The notes below the pieces were generated by a model. It did no database searches. It worked only from the letters and a program-made list of their open reading frames with translations, and was not told where the DNA came from. From assembly GCA_000435075.1 (NCBI GenBank), contig FR890603.1, positions 1 to 9,181 on the forward strand: a stretch of DNA of 9,181 nt. The letters run 5' to 3'. Source of the DNA: Bacteroides sp. CAG:770. Lineage in GTDB: Bacteria > Bacteroidota > Bacteroidia > Bacteroidales > UBA932. The position numbers and the translations under genes are program-made. Positions within the stretch are counted from its first letter, which is position 1. The number at the start of each line of letters is the position of its first letter. Below are positions 6,880-9,181 of this stretch, piece after piece.

Positions 6880-7659
6880 ATGGACAACCAGAAGGAATTG
6901 TTGGCTGAACTTGAGCGCGGCCTGTCCGAACTTAAGGAAAAGATAGCCGTGATGGAAAAGCTCATAGCGGAATATAACGGAACGGAAACCTCTGATTCTG
7001 AGGAGAATGGTGAAGTGGCCGAACATATAGAACTCGTTCATGAAGATTTCTTGCCGGAGATTTCCGAGGCGGTACAGGAAGAAACTGCGCCTGAGATTAT
7101 CGCTGTGGAAGAGAGGTCTGCGGAAGCCGTTCTTGAGGAGCCTCAGCCTGAAATCCATGAAGAGGACATGCCGGGTGCCGCAGTTGAGGCTGAACCTGAG
7201 ACGGCTGCTGAGCCTGAGGCCAATGCCGGTACGGAAATTCCTGCTGCGGAAGAGGATGCGCCTGAAAGCGTATTCGGGGAACTCTGGGGAGAAGCGAAGC
7301 CTGCAGCCGCCAAGAAGCCTGTGTCCAGGACATTGAATGATGTCAATGCTGCCAGGGTCCACAAGGCTGTCATTGACTCAAGGCCTGACAAGCCGCGGTG
7401 GTACACCGATATCCCGGGCTCGGAAGTGAAGGACGTCAGAAGCGCTATTTCCCTCAATGATAGGGTGTTGTTCATCTGCAGCCTGTTCCGTGACGACTCG
7501 ATGCTGTTCCAGGATGTGGTGAACCGCATAAATTCATTCCCTACATTGGAAAAGGCGGTGGAATATCTTTCGGAGACATTCCCTGAGTGGGATATTTATT
7601 CGGACAATGTTCACAGGTTTATGATGGCTGTAAGGCGTAAGATACGTCAGAACAGCTGA
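6880..7659 (+). CDS. Acidic coiled-coil protein of unknown function
   Basis: This 259-residue protein has three parts. Residues 1-32 are rich in Leu/Ile at heptad spacing and charged (LAELERGLSELKEKI), which predicts a short coiled coil. Residues 36-140 are very rich in Glu, Ala and Pro and look disordered. Residues 148-259 form a compact mixed-charge domain beginning TLNDVNAARVHKAVIDSRP, with ISLNDRVLFICSLFRDD (190-206) and PTLEKAVEYLSETFPEWD (221-238), ending in a basic tail. This C-terminal pattern resembles a conserved domain found in hypothetical Bacteroidota proteins, but no function could be assigned. There is no signal peptide or membrane segment, so it is probably cytosolic. The ATG at 6880 is used; a TTG at 6871 in frame would add only three residues. 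It is transcribed divergently from tdk. Confidence 0.8.
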   Translation: MDNQKELLAELERGLSELKEKIAVMEKLIAEYNGTETSDSEENGEVAEHIELVHEDFLPEISEAVQEETAPEIIAVEERSAEAVLEEPQPEIHEEDMPGAAVEAEPETAAEPEANAGTEIPAAEEDAPESVFGELWGEAKPAAAKKPVSRTLNDVNAARVHKAVIDSRPDKPRWYTDIPGSEVKDVRSAISLNDRVLFICSLFRDDSMLFQDVVNRINSFPTLEKAVEYLSETFPEWDIYSDNVHRFMMAVRRKIRQNS

Positions 7660-7676
7660 TTACGTGCTGAGTAATC
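7658..7676 (+). terminator. Weak hairpin at the end of the coiled-coil gene
   Basis: GATTAC (7658-7663) and GTAATC (7671-7676) form a 6-bp stem with a 7-nt loop overlapping the stop codon. An A-run rather than a T-run follows, so it is a poor intrinsic terminator. It may instead belong to the palindromic element that starts at 7680. Confidence 0.25.
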
Positions 7677-7679
7677 CTT

Positions 7680-7819
7680 AAAAAATAACTTGGTAATCTT
7701 TGCTCGTCTTTTCGGTCTATATTCCTTTTTTCATCAGTCGTGTACGTCCAGTACACTCCATCTTCGAAAAGAAATCTATCCTCGAAAATCCTTCACAAAT
7801 CTTTACCAACATATTTTTT
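7680..7819. repeat. 140-bp nested palindromic element upstream of rsmI
   Basis: Four layers of inverted repeat lie inside one another. The outermost is AAAAAATA (7680-7687) with TATTTTTT (7812-7819). Inside it, TTGGTAA (7690-7696) pairs with TTACCAA (7803-7809), and TTTG (7699-7702) with CAAA (7796-7799). Next, TCTTTTCG (7707-7714) pairs with CGAAAAGA (7765-7772). At the centre GTGTAC (7740-7745) and GTACAC (7751-7756) flank the loop GTCCA. The total is about 33 bp of pairing with small internal loops. It fills almost the whole gap between the coiled-coil gene and rsmI. It may be a structured leader RNA of rsmI or a MITE-like dispersed repeat. No target-site duplication was seen. A near -7 box (AATCTTTG, 7695-7702, one mismatch) lies in the left arm. 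Confidence 0.6.
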
Positions 7820-7837
7820 CATGCTTACTGAAAGACA

Positions 7838-8560
7838 ATGGAGACAACAGGAAAACTATACATCGTTCCGACACCTGTCGGAAATCTCGAAGATATGACT
7901 TACAGGGCCGTGAAAGTCCTTCAGGAGGCGGACCTTATTCTGGCGGAGGATACCAGGACCAGTTCTGTACTGCTGAAACATTACGACATCCACGGAAAAC
8001 TGCAGTCACATCATAAATTCAATGAACATCAGACCGCTTCCGTCATCAAGGACAGGATTCTTGCAGGTCTGAACGTGGCTCTTATCAGTGATGCCGGAAC
8101 TCCAGGAATTTCGGACCCCGGATTTCTGCTGGTCAGGACATGCGCAGCGGAAGGAATTGAAGTACAGACACTTCCCGGAGCAACGGCATGTATTCCGGCG
8201 ATTGTCTCGTCCGGACTTCCATGCGACAGATTCTGCTTCGAGGGCTTTCTTCCGGTGAAGAAAGGCCGCCAGACTTTGCTGAAGGCGCTTTCCGAGGAGA
8301 CAAGGTCAATGATTTTTTACGAGTCCCCTTATCGTCTTGTCAAGACTCTGGAGCAGTTTTCCGAGTTCTTCGGTCCTGACAGGGAGTGTTCTGTGGCAAG
8401 GGAAATATCCAAGGTCCATGAGGAACACCGCAGGGGAACATTGGCAGAGGTAGCGGATTGGTTCCGTGAGCATGAGCCTAAAGGCGAAATCGTAATAGTC
8501 GTTGCGGGTGCACCTGCACGCAAGCGCAAGGAGTCCAAATATGACGAAGACGAAGAATAA
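7838..8560 (+). CDS. rsmI: 16S rRNA (cytidine(1402)-2'-O)-methyltransferase RsmI
   Basis: RsmI methylates the 2'-O of C1402 in the decoding centre of 16S rRNA using S-adenosylmethionine. The 240-residue protein carries the family's signature in order: PTPVGNLEDMTYRA (11-24), AEDTRTS (36-42), the cofactor-binding SDAGTPGISDPG (84-95) and LPGATA (112-117). FYESPYR (160-166) and VAREISKVHEE (186-196) follow. It is shorter than the E. coli protein (286 residues), lacking most of the C-terminal part, and ends in a charged tail KRKESKYDEDEE. The start is the ATG of METTGKLYIVPTPVG, typical for the family. The gene is preceded by the nested palindromic element, 18 bp upstream of the ATG, and followed by a short hairpin and a helix-hairpin-helix gene 70 bp downstream. 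Confidence 0.96.
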   Translation: METTGKLYIVPTPVGNLEDMTYRAVKVLQEADLILAEDTRTSSVLLKHYDIHGKLQSHHKFNEHQTASVIKDRILAGLNVALISDAGTPGISDPGFLLVRTCAAEGIEVQTLPGATACIPAIVSSGLPCDRFCFEGFLPVKKGRQTLLKALSEETRSMIFYESPYRLVKTLEQFSEFFGPDRECSVAREISKVHEEHRRGTLAEVADWFREHEPKGEIVIVVAGAPARKRKESKYDEDEE

Positions 8561-8561
8561 C

Positions 8562-8590
8562 TGACATCCGGAAGAGGATACCGGAGGTCA
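8562..8590 (+). terminator. Hairpin just after rsmI, possible weak terminator
   Basis: TGACATCCGG (8562-8571) pairs with CCGGAGGTCA (8581-8590) with one A-G mismatch and a 9-nt loop. It begins one base after the rsmI stop codon. No T-tract follows, so it may protect the mRNA end or be only a partial terminator. Confidence 0.35.
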
Positions 8591-8630
8591 ATGTAATGTA
8601 TCTTTTCGGGGCGGGTGGCTTGGAAAGACA

Positions 8631-9181
8631 ATGTCTGAACAGAAAAGGAAACAACGTGTTTCCGCATCATTTGTAACGGGGGCGATTGCCCTTGCATTTC
8701 TAATTATCGGTTATCAGACAGCTTTGTTTGTGCACAGGGCTGCCACGCTTAAAATTTTGTCCGGAGCGACCGCTCCGGATACGGTTTTCGTGATAGAAAG
8801 TCCGGTGAAAGAAGTGCCTGTCAATCAGCATGGTAGCATTGACAAAAGGCGTGGGGAAACCCGGGCCGAAAGGCATTATGCCAAACGTCAGGAACAGGCG
8901 GAGAAGGTGATAAGGACGTTCACGCCACGTACTTACGAATCATTCAGGTTTAATCCGAATACGGTTTCAGTGTATGACTTGTGCCGTCTGGGATTCACGG
9001 AGAAGCAGGCGGAATCCATTGCCTCATACCGCAGAAAGGGAGGCCGCTTCTGGAGACCGAGTGATTTCGCCAAGTCTTATGTGGTGTCTGATACCTTGTT
9101 CCGGAGATTGGAAAAATACATTGACATACCCCTTGTCGATATCAATGTTGCGGATTCGGCGGCTTTTGACGCTCTTCCCGG
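8631..9181 (+). CDS. Membrane-anchored helix-hairpin-helix protein (ComEA-like), partial
   Basis: The reading frame opens at the ATG at 8631 and runs off the right edge, giving 183 visible residues. Residues 13-35 are a hydrophobic segment after a basic start (SEQKRKQR), predicting one membrane anchor with the rest outside the cytoplasm. After a charged linker, residues 106-166 match the helix-hairpin-helix repeat of Bacteroidota proteins: FNPNTVSVYDLCRLGF, EKQAESIASYRRKGGRFW, then a helix ending in LEKYI. A second copy begins at 169 with VDINVADSAAFDALP. Such repeats usually bind DNA without sequence specificity, as in the competence protein ComEA. This role is inferred from family resemblance. 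It follows rsmI in the same direction by 70 bp and may be cotranscribed. A weak -7-like TATCTTTT lies at 8599-8606. Confidence 0.8.
   Translation, partial: MSEQKRKQRVSASFVTGAIALAFLIIGYQTALFVHRAATLKILSGATAPDTVFVIESPVKEVPVNQHGSIDKRRGETRAERHYAKRQEQAEKVIRTFTPRTYESFRFNPNTVSVYDLCRLGFTEKQAESIASYRRKGGRFWRPSDFAKSYVVSDTLFRRLEKYIDIPLVDINVADSAAFDALP

Noticed and set aside
7690..8016. Plus-strand open frame of 108 codons across the palindromic element and into rsmI
   Set aside because: It overlaps rsmI in a different frame, and its N-terminal part is only a translation of the inverted-repeat element.

Overview
The window looks like chromosome of a member of the Bacteroidales (Bacteroidota). Three things point there: candidate promoters with the Bacteroidota -7 box TAnnTTTG, two lipoprotein peptidases of types common in that order (a DPP III with the HECLGH zinc motif and a clostripain-like C11 protein), and the sequence style of the thymidine kinase, XerD and helix-hairpin-helix proteins. 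No rRNA, tRNA, CRISPR array, insertion sequence or phage gene was seen. The genus cannot be given from the sequence alone.

Layout. Positions 1-87 hold two related hairpins in tandem, 50 bp apart; the second resembles a transcription terminator. A promoter (228-256) then drives a secreted metallo-beta-lactamase-fold hydrolase of the ComEC/Rec2 type (319-1530). After a 176-bp gap come a DPP III-like lipoprotein (1707-3710) and, 6 bp further, a XerD-type tyrosine recombinase (3717-4655). A second promoter of the same design (4686-4714) precedes a C11 cysteine peptidase lipoprotein (4791-6095). Its stop codon overlaps that of the convergent thymidine kinase gene tdk (6092-6679, minus strand). From a divergent intergenic region a promoter and leader hairpin lead to an acidic coiled-coil protein of unknown function (6880-7659). 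A 140-bp nested palindromic element (7680-7819) then fills nearly the whole gap before rsmI (7838-8560). A membrane-anchored helix-hairpin-helix protein (8631 onward) runs off the right edge.

How the genes relate. Most of the content is housekeeping: nucleoside salvage (Tdk), 16S rRNA methylation (RsmI) and chromosome dimer resolution (XerD). Three products are predicted to leave the cytoplasm (the MBL hydrolase, DPP III and the C11 peptidase). They suggest degradation or processing in the envelope, but nothing shows that they form one pathway. The most unusual parts are non-coding: the nested palindrome upstream of rsmI and the tandem covarying hairpins at the left edge. No complete new multi-gene system could be recognised.
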